Below are positions 1 to 5,034 of a stretch of DNA of 16,817 nucleotides, piece by piece. The position numbers and the translations under genes are program-made. Source of the DNA: Gammaproteobacteria bacterium (GTDB lineage: Bacteria; Pseudomonadota; Gammaproteobacteria; Steroidobacterales; SZUA-146); NCBI GenBank assembly GCA_003228965.1, contig QIGP01000213.1:1-16817 (forward strand), in the 5' to 3' direction. Below the pieces are notes generated by a model, which was not told the origin of the DNA, searched no databases, and worked only from the letters and a program-made list of their open reading frames with translations. The stretch's first letter is position 1; every line of letters starts with the position of its first letter.

Positions 1-99
1 ATTCATCCTAGTCATGAGGGGTTTGGGCTTATTGCCAAGAAGGTAGCTAAGCGGGTCGCAGAGGATTTTCCTGGGTTTATTCGGACTCGTTTTTCCTAA
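1..99 (+). CDS. SGNH/GDSL-family hydrolase, C-terminal end only
   Basis: Frame 1 is open from the window edge to a TAA at 97-99, giving 32 residues. The fragment contains IHPSHEGFGLIAKKVA, which fits the last conserved block of SGNH/GDSL esterases and lipases: an Asp-x-x-His block in which the His belongs to the catalytic triad, followed by a Gly and a helix often written as G-x-x-x-x-A. The Asp partner would lie just outside the window. The family hydrolyses ester bonds in lipids, polysaccharide decorations or peptidoglycan acetyl groups; the substrate cannot be told from this piece. It lies just left of the cassette-like region and could itself be cargo. The assignment rests on one short motif, so confidence is moderate. 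Confidence 0.5.
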   Translation: MHPSHEGFGLIAKKVAKRVAEDFPGFIRTRFS

Positions 100-451
100 T
101 CATTGAAAGTAATTATGTCGATGTAAAGTGTAAAGGTGATCAGGCCGTTGGTATATTAATATTTCGCGTGTTCGAATAAATGTATAATCTATGTTGGATC
201 AACGTTCTATAAAGAAATAAAATTGTCCGCCATATTAATATTTACACTTTGTCGGCGCTTCGTACTTTAATATACTTTACGCTATGTCGACGTTGGATCG
301 ATTTTTGATTGAATTAGATTTTCCCGAAAGCTCTGTATCCCTGGGTTTTTAGGGGTTTTGAATTTTTCCGGATTTTGATCAGTTATTTTTTTAAGGGAAC
401 TTATGCGACTTAAAACCAATTGCTTATCTCGACCTTTTCCATATATTTATA
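100..451. other. AT-rich intergenic region with repeats, no gene seen
   Basis: About 350 bases hold no convincing ORF on either strand. The stretch is AT-rich. It contains a 12-bp direct repeat ATATTAATATTT (153-164 and 232-243) and an inverted repeat AAAGTGTAAA / TTTACACTTT (125-134 and 241-250). No integrase gene, RNA gene or clear terminator is visible. It could be a promoter or recombination-site region upstream of the cassette-like genes, but the sequence does not settle this. Confidence 0.5.
125..250. repeat. Inverted and direct repeats in AT-rich spacer
   Basis: AAAGTGTAAA at 125-134 is the exact reverse complement of TTTACACTTT at 241-250. Nested between them, ATATTAATATTT occurs twice (153-164 and 232-243), 79 bp apart in direct orientation. 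The ends could fold into a large stem or serve as paired protein-binding sites. No function is assigned. Confidence 0.55.
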
Positions 452-458
452 GTTATAC
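452..458 (+). other. Possible cassette left boundary (R'-like core GTTATAC)
   Basis: GTTATAC lies 9 bases before the ATG of the first small gene. It matches the G-TTRRRY-type core where integrase joins a cassette to the preceding site, with one deviation, and resembles the R' boxes of the attC sites downstream (GTTATAT, GTTATGT, GTTATGC). No partner R'' box or full attC is seen to its left. It may therefore be an attI-like or secondary-site junction, or chance. Confidence 0.3.
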
Positions 459-467
459 GTACCTTCC

Positions 468-794
468 ATGAAATTATTTCTACCTTCTATATTGATTCTA
501 TTAACGCTCACGATAGCTACCGCTGAGCAATATGGCATATCGAAGGAACAGAAAGACAAGGCCGAGTTTGTTGCCCAATGTAAAAAAGGCTTTATACCCA
601 GCTGCCTAGTATCAATGGGCTACACTTGTACTGGAAAAATTAGTCCTGATCAGCAAGAAATGGTTTGTACGCCTCCTGATAATGAAGGGCAGTCATTTAC
701 AGTTTTGCGTACCTCCGGTAAGGCTGAATGGCTTGTAACGCAATTGACCGAGGGCGAGTTTGTACCTCAAGCAATCAAAGAGGAAAATCAATAA
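468..794 (+). CDS. Small secreted hypothetical protein with four cysteines
   Basis: The predicted 108-residue protein starts with a classical Sec signal peptide: Lys2, a hydrophobic run over about residues 3-17, and a probable cleavage site after Ala19 (IATA-EQ). The mature part is about 89 residues with Cys38, Cys46, Cys54 and Cys67, which could form two disulfides in the periplasm or outside the cell. I do not recognise the family. No Shine-Dalgarno precedes the ATG, as is common in integron cassettes where the start lies close to the left boundary (here the GTTATAC at 452). An attC-like site begins 11 bases after the stop, so gene plus site have the size and layout of one gene cassette. 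No function is proposed. Confidence 0.65.
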   Translation: MKLFLPSILILLTLTIATAEQYGISKEQKDKAEFVAQCKKGFIPSCLVSMGYTCTGKISPDQQEMVCTPPDNEGQSFTVLRTSGKAEWLVTQLTEGEFVPQAIKEENQ

Positions 795-805
795 TTGAGG
801 GCTAC

Positions 806-889
806 GCATAACAAATCAATGCAACCGACGGTTTTAGGTTTGCGTTCTCTCCAACGCGGCCCAGCCGCAGCTGATCTTAATAGTTATAT
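806..889 (+). other. attC site 1 (integron recombination site)
   Basis: An 84-bp imperfect palindrome begins with R'' GCATAAC (806-812) and ends with R' GTTATAT (883-889). The inner arms ATCAATGC and GCAGCTGAT can pair with extrahelical bases, as in attC L''/L' boxes. It lies immediately downstream of the 468-794 ORF. It shares long blocks with the site at 3813-3895 (AACCGACGGTTTTAGGTTTG and GCTGATCTTAATAGTTAT) and with the ends of the site at 4356-4440. That conservation between sites is typical of a resident chromosomal integron. No integrase gene is in the window. Confidence 0.75.
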
Positions 890-892
890 CGT

Positions 893-920
893 TTGACTGT
901 CGGTATAACAAAAGTTATAC
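893..920 (+). promoter_or_regulatory. Sigma-70-type promoter of the toxin-antitoxin pair
   Basis: TTGACT (893-898) and TTATAC (915-920) are separated by 16 bp, close to consensus -35 and -10 boxes. Transcription would start around 926-929, at or just before the antitoxin ATG at 929. The mRNA would be leaderless or nearly so, which fits the absence of a Shine-Dalgarno. The promoter begins directly after the R' end of attC site 1, so the cassette carries its own promoter, as toxin-antitoxin cassettes usually do. Confidence 0.6.
903..920. promoter_or_regulatory. Palindromic operator candidate for antitoxin autorepression
   Basis: GTATAAC, then AAAA, then GTTATAC forms a perfect 7-bp inverted repeat covering the spacer and -10 box of the promoter. 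Ribbon-helix-helix antitoxins usually repress their own operon by binding such palindromes. The half-sites are also identical in type to integron R''/R' core boxes, so an integrase-core origin or mimicry is possible. Confidence 0.5.
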
Positions 921-928
921 TTTGATTC

Positions 929-1165
929 ATGAAGACAGCAATATCCGTTCCTGACGAAGTGTTCGAAGCCGCCGAGCGTGCTGCAAAAAAACTCGGTGTC
1001 TCTCGCAGCGAGTTCTATGCGAACGCCGTCAGAGAATTCGTTGAGCGTTATGGCCGAGACGGTATAACCGAATCACTCAACGAAATTTATTCTTCGGTTG
1101 AATCAGGCCTAGATAAACCACTTTCAAGTATGCAGTGGAAATCCATTCCGAAGGAGGAGTGGTGA
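929..1165 (+). CDS. Ribbon-helix-helix antitoxin of a MazF/PemK-type pair
   Basis: The 78-residue protein begins MKTAISVPDEVFEAAERAAK. This is the beta-strand plus helix start of ribbon-helix-helix DNA-binding proteins, followed by a second helix around residues 24-42 (VSRSEFYANAVREFVERY). The acidic C-terminal part (about residues 45-78, ending KEEW) is expected to wrap around and neutralise the toxin. It overlaps the toxin gene by 4 bases (GTGA), the usual arrangement for coupled translation. There is no Shine-Dalgarno; the -10 box ends 8 bases before the ATG, so the message is probably leaderless. Type II pairs of this sort are common stabilising cargo in chromosomal integrons. The family is clear; the exact toxin target is not. 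Confidence 0.85.
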   Translation: MKTAISVPDEVFEAAERAAKKLGVSRSEFYANAVREFVERYGRDGITESLNEIYSSVESGLDKPLSSMQWKSIPKEEW

Positions 1166-1503
1166 TAAAAAAAGGTGAGGTTTGGTGGGCTAATTTGCCA
1201 GAGCCAGAGGGCTCTATGCCTGGTTACCGAAGGCCAGTTGCAGTAGTTCAATCAGATGAATTCAATCGCAGTCGTATTGGTACCGTTATTGTTGCCGTAA
1301 TTACATCAAACATTGATTTATCGCGAGCGCCAGGAAACGTGTTCCTATCGAAACGAAGTGCGGGATTACCTCGTGAATCGGTAGTAAATGTCTCTCAGAT
1401 ACTGACGTTAGACAAGGCTTTCCTTACAGAGAAAGTTGGCCGCCTCCCAAAATCGAAAAGGGAAGACGTAGAAGACGGATTGCGTCTCGTATTCGCAATA
1501 TAA
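1162..1503 (+). CDS. MazF/PemK-family endoribonuclease toxin
   Basis: The 113-residue protein begins MIKKGEVWWANLPEP, the signature start of MazF/PemK toxins, which cleave mRNA at short sequences and stop growth. The conserved GYRRPVAVVQ (residues 21-30) and VITSN (46-50) carry the Arg and Thr expected in the active site. I choose the GTG at 1162, not the in-frame ATG at 1135: AAGGAGG (1151-1157) sits just upstream, the GTG overlaps the antitoxin stop as GTGA, and the resulting N-terminus matches the family. Length is normal and no disruption is visible. The antitoxin is the upstream gene. Sequence specificity of cleavage cannot be predicted here. Confidence 0.88.
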   Translation: MIKKGEVWWANLPEPEGSMPGYRRPVAVVQSDEFNRSRIGTVIVAVITSNIDLSRAPGNVFLSKRSAGLPRESVVNVSQILTLDKAFLTEKVGRLPKSKREDVEDGLRLVFAI

Positions 1504-1513
1504 TCGGGTAGCC

Positions 1514-1557
1514 GAGGGTCTCTAACCCTCAGCCCCCACAACACCCTGCATGCGGGT
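1514..1557. repeat. Two short hairpins after the toxin gene, possible mobile-element debris
   Basis: GAGGGT-CTCTA-ACCCTC (1514-1530), with partly paired flanks, and ACCC...GGGT (1543-1557) form two adjacent stem-loops with no T-tract. The C-rich stretch between them does not code. The expected attC of the toxin-antitoxin cassette is missing at this point, so this may be the edge of an insertion or deletion. I cannot name the element. Confidence 0.35.
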
Positions 1558-1574
1558 CCGCACAGTAGAGATAG

Positions 1575-1664
1575 GGGGTCAAGTCTACCCATTATTCATT
1601 TTGTCAGTTCGCCCGGTCATAGTTCGAAAGCAATTACAAAACGAATATGCGGTAGACTTGACAC
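1575..1664. repeat. Left palindromic repeat, complete copy
   Basis: GTCAAGTCTACC (1578-1589) pairs perfectly with GGTAGACTTGAC (1651-1662), and ATTCATTTTGT (1594-1604) pairs with ACAAAACGAAT (1636-1646) with one mismatch. The roughly 90-bp sequence can therefore fold into a long hairpin. It ends 33 bases before the chosen start of the DUF2130 gene. Confidence 0.7.
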
Positions 1665-1697
1665 TGAGTGTTTTCGTCAAAAAGAAGAGAATCAGTC

Positions 1698-3107
1698 ATG
1701 CATGAAATTATCTGTCCGCACTGCGATAAAGCATTCAAAATAGACGAAGCCGGGTACGCAGACATTCAAAAACAGGTTCGCGACAACGAGTTTGAACAAC
1801 AGTTGCACGAACGGCTTGAGTTGGCTGAGAAGGATAAACTAAATGCGGTAGAACTCGCCAAGAGCGAAGTCGGTAGCGAAATGCAAAAGGCCACCGCAGT
1901 TAAGGACACCGAGATTCAAGCGTTAAAAGCCAAATTGGATAACGGTGAAGTCACCAAGAAACTAGCTGTTACCGAGGCACGGGGCAAAGCTGAAAAAGAG
2001 AGGGATACCCTGGCTACTGAGCTTGAACAGGCTAAGCGCGATAAGCAAACAGCTTCCGAACTTGCTGATGCGAAGCTTGCCAAGGAGTTACAGGAGACTG
2101 CCGCAACAAAAGATAAAGAAATCCAGAAATTAAAAGCCAAGCTGGACGCCACTCAGCTTGAGCAGAAGGTCGCGATCACCGGTGCATTAGGTGCGGTCGA
2201 GAAGGAGCGCGACGAATTGAAGAACGGCCTTAAGCAAGCAGCGCTTGAAAAACAACTCGCCGAGACGTCGCTCAAGGACAAGTACGAGACACAGCTCAAG
2301 GATCGCGACGACGCGATTGAGCGCCTCCGGGATATGAAGGCCCGCCTGTCGACCAAGATGGTGGGCGAAACCCTCGAACAGCACTGCGATACAGAGTTCA
2401 ATCGCATTCGAGCAACAGCGTTTCCGAGGGCCTATTTCGAAAAAGACAATGATGCCCGGACCGGCAGCAAAGGCGACTACATTTTTCGCGACTCGGATGA
2501 GGCTGGTACTGAGATCGTTTCGATCATGTTCGAAATGAAGAACGAAAGCGATACCACTGCTACCAAGAAAAAGAACGAGGATTTTTTAAAGGAGCTCGAC
2601 AAGGATCGCATAGAGAAGGGGTGTGAGTACGCAGTGTTGGTGTCTCTTCTCGAACCCGATAGTGAACTCTATAACTCTGGCATCGTTGACATGTTTCACC
2701 GCTACCCGAAGATGTACGTCGTTCGGCCGCAGTTCTTTCTTCCAATCATAACGCTGCTGCGGAACGCAGCGATGAAGTCGCTTGAATACAAGACGGAGCT
2801 TGCGCTCGTTAAAGCACAGAGTGCCGACATAACAAACTTCGAAAACGACCTCGATAAATTCAAAACCGGGTTTGCGAAGAACTATGATCTTGCCTCCAGA
2901 AAATTTCAAACAGCAATCGATGAGATTGACAAGTCAATTGACCATCTGCAGAAAACGAAGGACGCTTTGCTTAGTACGGATCGGAACCTTCGTCTTGCAA
3001 ATAACAAGGCACAGGACGTAACGATCAAGAAGCTGACTCGGCGCAATCCCACGATGGCGGCCAAGTTCGATGAACTGAATAATAAAGGTTCTTCGGATAC
3101 CGAATGA
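1698..3107 (+). CDS. DUF2130 domain protein: zinc-ribbon-like start, duplicated coiled coil, possible PD-(D/E)XK-like core
   Basis: The ATG at 1698 is preferred over an in-frame GTG at 1668 because the protein then starts [13 protein letters not shown], as DUF2130 proteins typically do, and a purine-rich stretch lies upstream. The product is 469 residues. Cys6 and Cys9 form one half of a zinc-knuckle-like motif. Residues about 25-215 are charged coiled coil and contain an ungapped internal duplication with a 69-residue period (about 62-130 and 131-199). The conserved C-terminal domain (about 218-370) has Asp260 (KGDYIF), then Glu279 and Lys281 (FEMKNE), an Asp...Glu-x-Lys spacing like PD-(D/E)XK nucleases, followed by a Lys-rich helix and [11 protein letters not shown] second helical tail follows. 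Family function is unknown; a nuclease role is my inference. The gene lies between direct copies of the palindromic repeat. Confidence 0.75.
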   Translation: MHEIICPHCDKAFKIDEAGYADIQKQVRDNEFEQQLHERLELAEKDKLNAVELAKSEVGSEMQKATAVKDTEIQALKAKLDNGEVTKKLAVTEARGKAEKERDTLATELEQAKRDKQTASELADAKLAKELQETAATKDKEIQKLKAKLDATQLEQKVAITGALGAVEKERDELKNGLKQAALEKQLAETSLKDKYETQLKDRDDAIERLRDMKARLSTKMVGETLEQHCDTEFNRIRATAFPRAYFEKDNDARTGSKGDYIFRDSDEAGTEIVSIMFEMKNESDTTATKKKNEDFLKELDKDRIEKGCEYAVLVSLLEPDSELYNSGIVDMFHRYPKMYVVRPQFFLPIITLLRNAAMKSLEYKTELALVKAQSADITNFENDLDKFKTGFAKNYDLASRKFQTAIDEIDKSIDHLQKTKDALLSTDRNLRLANNKAQDVTIKKLTRRNPTMAAKFDELNNKGSSDTE

Positions 3108-3115
3108 GGTGATCA

Positions 3116-3187
3116 ATTCATTTTGTCGGGGCGCTCGACCACAGTCCGAAAGCAATTGCAGAATGAATAATGGGTAGACTTGACCCC
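3116..3187. repeat. Right palindromic repeat, copy lacking its outer left arm
   Basis: It begins 8 bases after the DUF2130 stop codon. It is colinear with 1594-1662 over 69 bp, then ends with the GACCCC arm. The left arm present in the upstream copy (1575-1593) is absent here, so this copy alone cannot form the full hairpin. It pairs with the outer arm at 1575-1600. Confidence 0.7.
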
Positions 3188-3198
3188 ATAGCCCATAG

Positions 3199-3753
3199 CC
3201 TCAGGTAGAACATGGTGGTAATATTGATGGTTTTACTGCTTCGGTGATCACTTATCCTCAGGACGGGGTCGGGGTGGTTGTGCTGGTTAATAAAGATATG
3301 AGCGATATTCCTCGTAAACTGGCGCTGGATATTTCGGAACGCTGGCTGGAGATTGAGCCGAAAAACCATGTAGAAACCGCGTTAAAACAAAAGCTTAGAG
3401 GTACTAACCCCCATGCTCACCATGGCCCGGCACCAATGACCAGGCCGGCGATTGTACTTGATGCTCCGTTTGCGCTTGAAAATTATGCCGGGCATTATGC
3501 ACATCCTGCTTATGGTGAGTTGGTGATTTCAAAGGTTAAAGGCGTTGCCGGTAAGCAGATACAGTTACAATATGGCGAATTGATTGAACCCTTTGAACAC
3601 TGGTATTTTAATACGTTTATCGGTGCCACCAGTTACTTTGGTGGCGAGGAAATGGTATTTGAAGTGAATGCCAAAGGTGAGATTGTTGCAGTAACAGCAC
3701 CTTTCGAAGCAAGGCTTAATGGCATTCAGTTTAATCGTGTTTATAGTAAGTAA
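3199..3753 (+). pseudogene. C-terminal remnant of a serine beta-lactamase/penicillin-binding-like hydrolase
   Basis: An open frame runs from just after the repeat (in-frame TAG at 3196) to TAA at 3751-3753, about 184 residues. It begins mid-domain with VEHGGNIDGFTASVITYPQD and GVGVVVLVN. This matches the His-x-Gly box and final strand of class C beta-lactamase-like esterases and peptidases. The catalytic Ser-x-x-Lys and Tyr-x-Asn regions are missing. The rest (about residues 60-184) resembles the DUF3471-type C-terminal domain. A GTG at 3244 could give a 169-residue product, but it would lack the active site. The 5' part is not found elsewhere in the window, so the gene was cut by a deletion joined to the repeat unit. 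Confidence 0.72.
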
Positions 3754-3758
3754 GAAAA

Positions 3759-3935
3759 ATGACAAACAAACAATTTGTTGAAGCCGCTTATGTTGCTTTG
3801 ACAAAAGATCGAAATAGTAAATCAACGCAACCGACGGTTTTAGGTTTGTATTCTTCTGGTCGTAGTTCAGCTGTGGCTGATCTTAATAGTTATGTGTTGC
3901 GATCAAAATTTTTAGCTTTATGTTCGAACTGGTGA
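3759..3935 (+). pseudogene. Short ORF that reads through the attC site, probably a truncated gene start
   Basis: An ATG at 3759, six bases after the hydrolase remnant's stop codon, opens a 58-codon frame starting MTNKQFVEAAYVALTKDR. The first 18 or so residues look like the amphipathic start of a real protein. From about residue 19 on, the frame is simply the translated attC palindrome. The likely reading is a gene whose body was lost when the attC became joined to its start. No family is recognised. Confidence 0.3.
3813..3895 (+). other. attC site 2, degenerate R'' box
   Basis: This site shares AACCGACGGTTTTAGGTTTG and GCTGATCTTAATAGTTAT with attC site 1 and ends with R' GTTATGT (3889-3895). 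The left core reads about AATAGTA in place of RYATAAC, so the strand-paired core is damaged and recombination activity is probably lost or low. Confidence 0.65.
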
Positions 3936-3942
3936 ATTCGGA

Positions 3943-3948
3943 TATAAT
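3943..3948 (+). promoter_or_regulatory. -10 box TATAAT upstream of the cold-shock gene
   Basis: A perfect TATAAT lies 34 bases before the ATG at 3983, implying a leader of roughly 25-30 bases. No good -35 hexamer is seen at 16-18 bp spacing. The leader is much shorter than the long structured leader of enterobacterial cspA, so classical cold-induced RNA switching is unlikely. Confidence 0.4.
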
Positions 3949-3982
3949 TTTTATCTTTCACCTACAATTATGAGTAAAGTAA

Positions 3983-4189
3983 ATGAGTAAAGGTACAGTA
4001 AAATGGTTCAACGCCGATAAAGGTTTCGGTTTCATTACACCTGAAGATGGCAGCAAAGATTTGTTTGTTCATCATTCCGAAATTCAAGCGAACGGCGAAT
4101 ACGCAACTTTGAATGACGGTCAGGCTGTTGAATTCGAAGTTGGTGAAGGTCAAAAAGGCCCATGTGCAAATAAAGTAGTTGCTGTTTAG
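3983..4189 (+). CDS. CspA-family cold-shock protein
   Basis: The 68-residue protein has the full cold-shock fold: [15 protein letters not shown] with the RNP1 motif KGFGFI at residues 13-18, and RNP2 around LFVHH at 27-31. It ends in a typical short C-terminus. Such proteins bind single-stranded RNA or DNA and melt mRNA structure in the cytoplasm. Length is normal and no residue of the binding face looks missing. The upstream sequence contains a near-copy of the start (ATGAGTAAAG at 3970 and again at 3983, 13 bases apart). The first ATG opens a 6-codon ORF that ends on the TAA inside the cspA start region. The gene lies between attC sites 2 and 3, so it sits in a cassette position. Which physiological stress it serves is unknown. 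Confidence 0.92.
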   Translation: MSKGTVKWFNADKGFGFITPEDGSKDLFVHHSEIQANGEYATLNDGQAVEFEVGEGQKGPCANKVVAV

Positions 4190-4197
4190 GCTGCAAC

Positions 4198-4278
4198 ACA
4201 TAACAAAGCCAGCAAGAAGGACAACTGGGACGCCACTTCGTGGCTCAAGCCCAGTTGTCTTTTTTGACTGCGTTATAT
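4198..4278 (+). other. attC site 3, of a different sequence family
   Basis: R'' ACATAAC (4198-4204) and R' GTTATAT (4272-4278) enclose a long palindrome: GACAACTGGG (4220-4229) pairs with CCCAGTTGTC (4250-4259), with an inner CCAC-TTCG-TGG hairpin. AGCAAGAAGGA and TCTTTTTTGACTGC supply the L''/L' region. Its interior does not resemble sites 1, 2 and 4, suggesting the cold-shock cassette came from another array. Confidence 0.75.
4220..4265 (+). terminator. Intrinsic terminator formed by the attC 3 stem
   Basis: The 10-bp stem GACAACTGGG / CCCAGTTGTC is followed directly by six T residues (4260-4265), 30 bases after the cold-shock stop codon. In RNA this is a good Rho-independent terminator for that gene, while the same stem on single-stranded DNA is the attC fold. 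Confidence 0.6.
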
Positions 4279-4355
4279 TTGCTCGTTTGGTATTTGCTTG
4301 TTAGAGATACAACGGTGCAGGTTATAGTTTTGTAGCCTAAGTTAACGATGCTGGC
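4279..4355 (+). other. Gene-less cassette body
   Basis: Only 77 bases separate the R' of attC 3 from the R'' of attC 4. No ORF of reasonable size with a start signal is present. Together with attC 4 this makes a cassette of about 160 bp without a gene, either a non-coding cassette or one that has lost its cargo. Confidence 0.5.
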
Positions 4356-4440
4356 GCATAACAAATCACTGCAACTATCGGGCAATCACTCCTTTTCTCT
4401 CCAGCGTGGTTCACGCCGCGGCTGATCTTAATAGTTATGC
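4356..4440 (+). other. attC site 4
   Basis: R'' GCATAAC (4356-4362) and R' GTTATGC (4434-4440) are perfect reverse complements. The right arm GCGGCTGATCTTAATA matches sites 1 and 2, and the left AAATCACTGCAAC matches site 1 closely. The centre differs. This is the best-preserved site of the four. Confidence 0.78.
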
Positions 4441-4610
4441 ATCAGATGGAAGCAATGATAAGGCCTGTTGAGGATCGTGACGCAAAGAGCATAGCTCGAA
4501 TTTACAATCGCTATGTTACGTTCAGCACGACAACTTTTGAAGAACAGGAAGTGTCGGCCCAGGAAATAGCCAAACGCATATCGAGAAACGCGATTTCTGA
4601 GTATGAGTAA
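4437..4610 (+). pseudogene. GNAT acetyltransferase (phosphinothricin-acetyltransferase-like), N-terminal fragment
   Basis: The frame starts within the R' box of attC 4 (ATG 4437; further in-frame ATGs at 4446 and 4455) and stops at 4608-4610. From the 4455 ATG it reads MIRPVEDRDAKSIARIYNRY, then TFSTTTFEEQEVS. This is the first strand, first helix and T-TFE segment of Pat/Bar-type GNAT N-acetyltransferases, normally about 160-180 residues. Only about 50 remain, without the acetyl-CoA site. The stop codon lies inside the first copy of a 39-bp repeat, so the repeat marks the truncation point. It was probably the last cassette of the array. Not functional. Confidence 0.72.
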
Positions 4611-4674
4611 TGGGTAGACTTGACCCCAAACAACTCTGAGTATGAGTAATGGGTAGACTTGACCCCAAACAACT
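4597..4674. repeat. Two identical tandem 39-bp repeats containing the palindromic-repeat arm
   Basis: The unit at 4597-4635 is repeated exactly at 4636-4674. Each copy contains AATGGGTAGACTTGACCCC, the same arm as the right end of the 1575-3187 unit. The tandem pair forms the junction between the truncated acetyltransferase on the + strand and the truncated Lrp-type regulator on the - strand. Confidence 0.85.
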
Positions 4675-4892
4675 CGAATACTCATAAGTGCACGAGCGTT
4701 CGGCTTCTCGATTTCGGCACCGAGCAACACGGTATAGCCAGTGATAACCTTGTCTTTCTCTAGTCGACGCAGGCGATTCTGTACGGTGGCGCGTGAAACG
4801 CCAAGGCCCCTGGCAAGGTCGACAATTGAGGTACGCGCGTCAGCTCGCAACATCGAAATCAGACCCTGATCTTTCGCGTCCAGTTGAATCAC
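4675..4892 (-). pseudogene. Lrp/AsnC-family regulator, truncated after the DNA-binding domain
   Basis: Read on the - strand from a GTG at 4892 (GGAG 7 bases upstream), the fragment begins MIQLDAKDQGLISMLRADAR and has a helix-turn-helix around residues 22-45 (LARGLGVSRATVQNRLRRL), then GYTVLLGAEIE and RALMSI. Intact family members are about 150-160 residues with a C-terminal ligand-binding RAM domain; here homology ends after about 72 residues at the 39-bp repeat. The frame runs on through the repeat and the acetyltransferase debris, giving a meaningless tail. It is divergent from ocd; regulators of this kind often control the neighbouring amino-acid catabolic gene. A protein with only the HTH is unlikely to sense effector or oligomerise. 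Confidence 0.8.
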
Positions 4893-4908
4893 TATTTGAC
4901 TCCAAAAG

Positions 4909-4921
4909 TGACATTACGTCA
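4909..4921. promoter_or_regulatory. Palindrome TGAC-N5-GTCA, operator candidate between regulator remnant and ocd
   Basis: TGACATTACGTCA lies in the divergent intergenic region, 17 bases upstream of the regulator's start and 113 bases upstream of ocd. Lrp/AsnC proteins bind short AT-containing palindromes of similar size. The match is only by position and symmetry. Confidence 0.3.
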
Positions 4922-5034
4922 TTTGATGGGAGCATTATGGCACCTATTCTCGAAAATAGTACACATATAGCCATATTTCTTGATCGATAAACCACATAGA
5001 ATCAATAGTCTGATACTCATTGAAGGATTGTGAC

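Larger units (their letters stand above)
1575..3187. mobile_element. 1.6 kb unit with perfect 26-bp terminal inverted repeats carrying a DUF2130 gene
   Basis: The 26 bases at 1575-1600 are the exact reverse complement of 3162-3187; each arm includes GTCAAGTCTACCC or its complement. The unit is bracketed by ATAG on both sides (1571-1574 and 3188-3191), which could be a 4-bp target duplication. Inside, a 69-bp segment at 1594-1662 is repeated in direct orientation at 3116-3184, without gaps and with 14 mismatches by my count. No transposase is encoded, so mobilisation, if any, would be in trans. The repeat arm recurs at 4611-4626 and 4650-4665. I associate GGGTAGACTTGACCCC-type palindromes with REP-like families spread by Y1 (IS200-like) transposases; that link is from memory and unproven here. 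Confidence 0.5.

Noticed and set aside
1..467. Integron integrase gene or attI upstream of the first cassette
   Set aside because: No tyrosine recombinase motif or long ORF exists on either strand here; only a core-like GTTATAC at 452-458 is present.
1135..1503. Toxin start at the ATG 1135
   Set aside because: It would add nine residues encoded by the antitoxin's end and the Shine-Dalgarno itself; the GTG at 1162 gives the family's normal N-terminus.
3244..3753. Intact 169-residue hydrolase
   Set aside because: It would start inside the final part of the catalytic domain and lack Ser-x-x-Lys and Tyr-x-Asn; homology already begins upstream of this GTG.
4597..4674. CRISPR-like array
   Set aside because: Only two directly abutting 39-bp copies with no spacers and no cas genes; a tandem duplication.
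4428..4892. A single 154-residue - strand protein
   Set aside because: Only the first 72 or so residues are Lrp-like; the rest is translated repeat (the same peptide twice) and the antisense of the acetyltransferase remnant and attC end.
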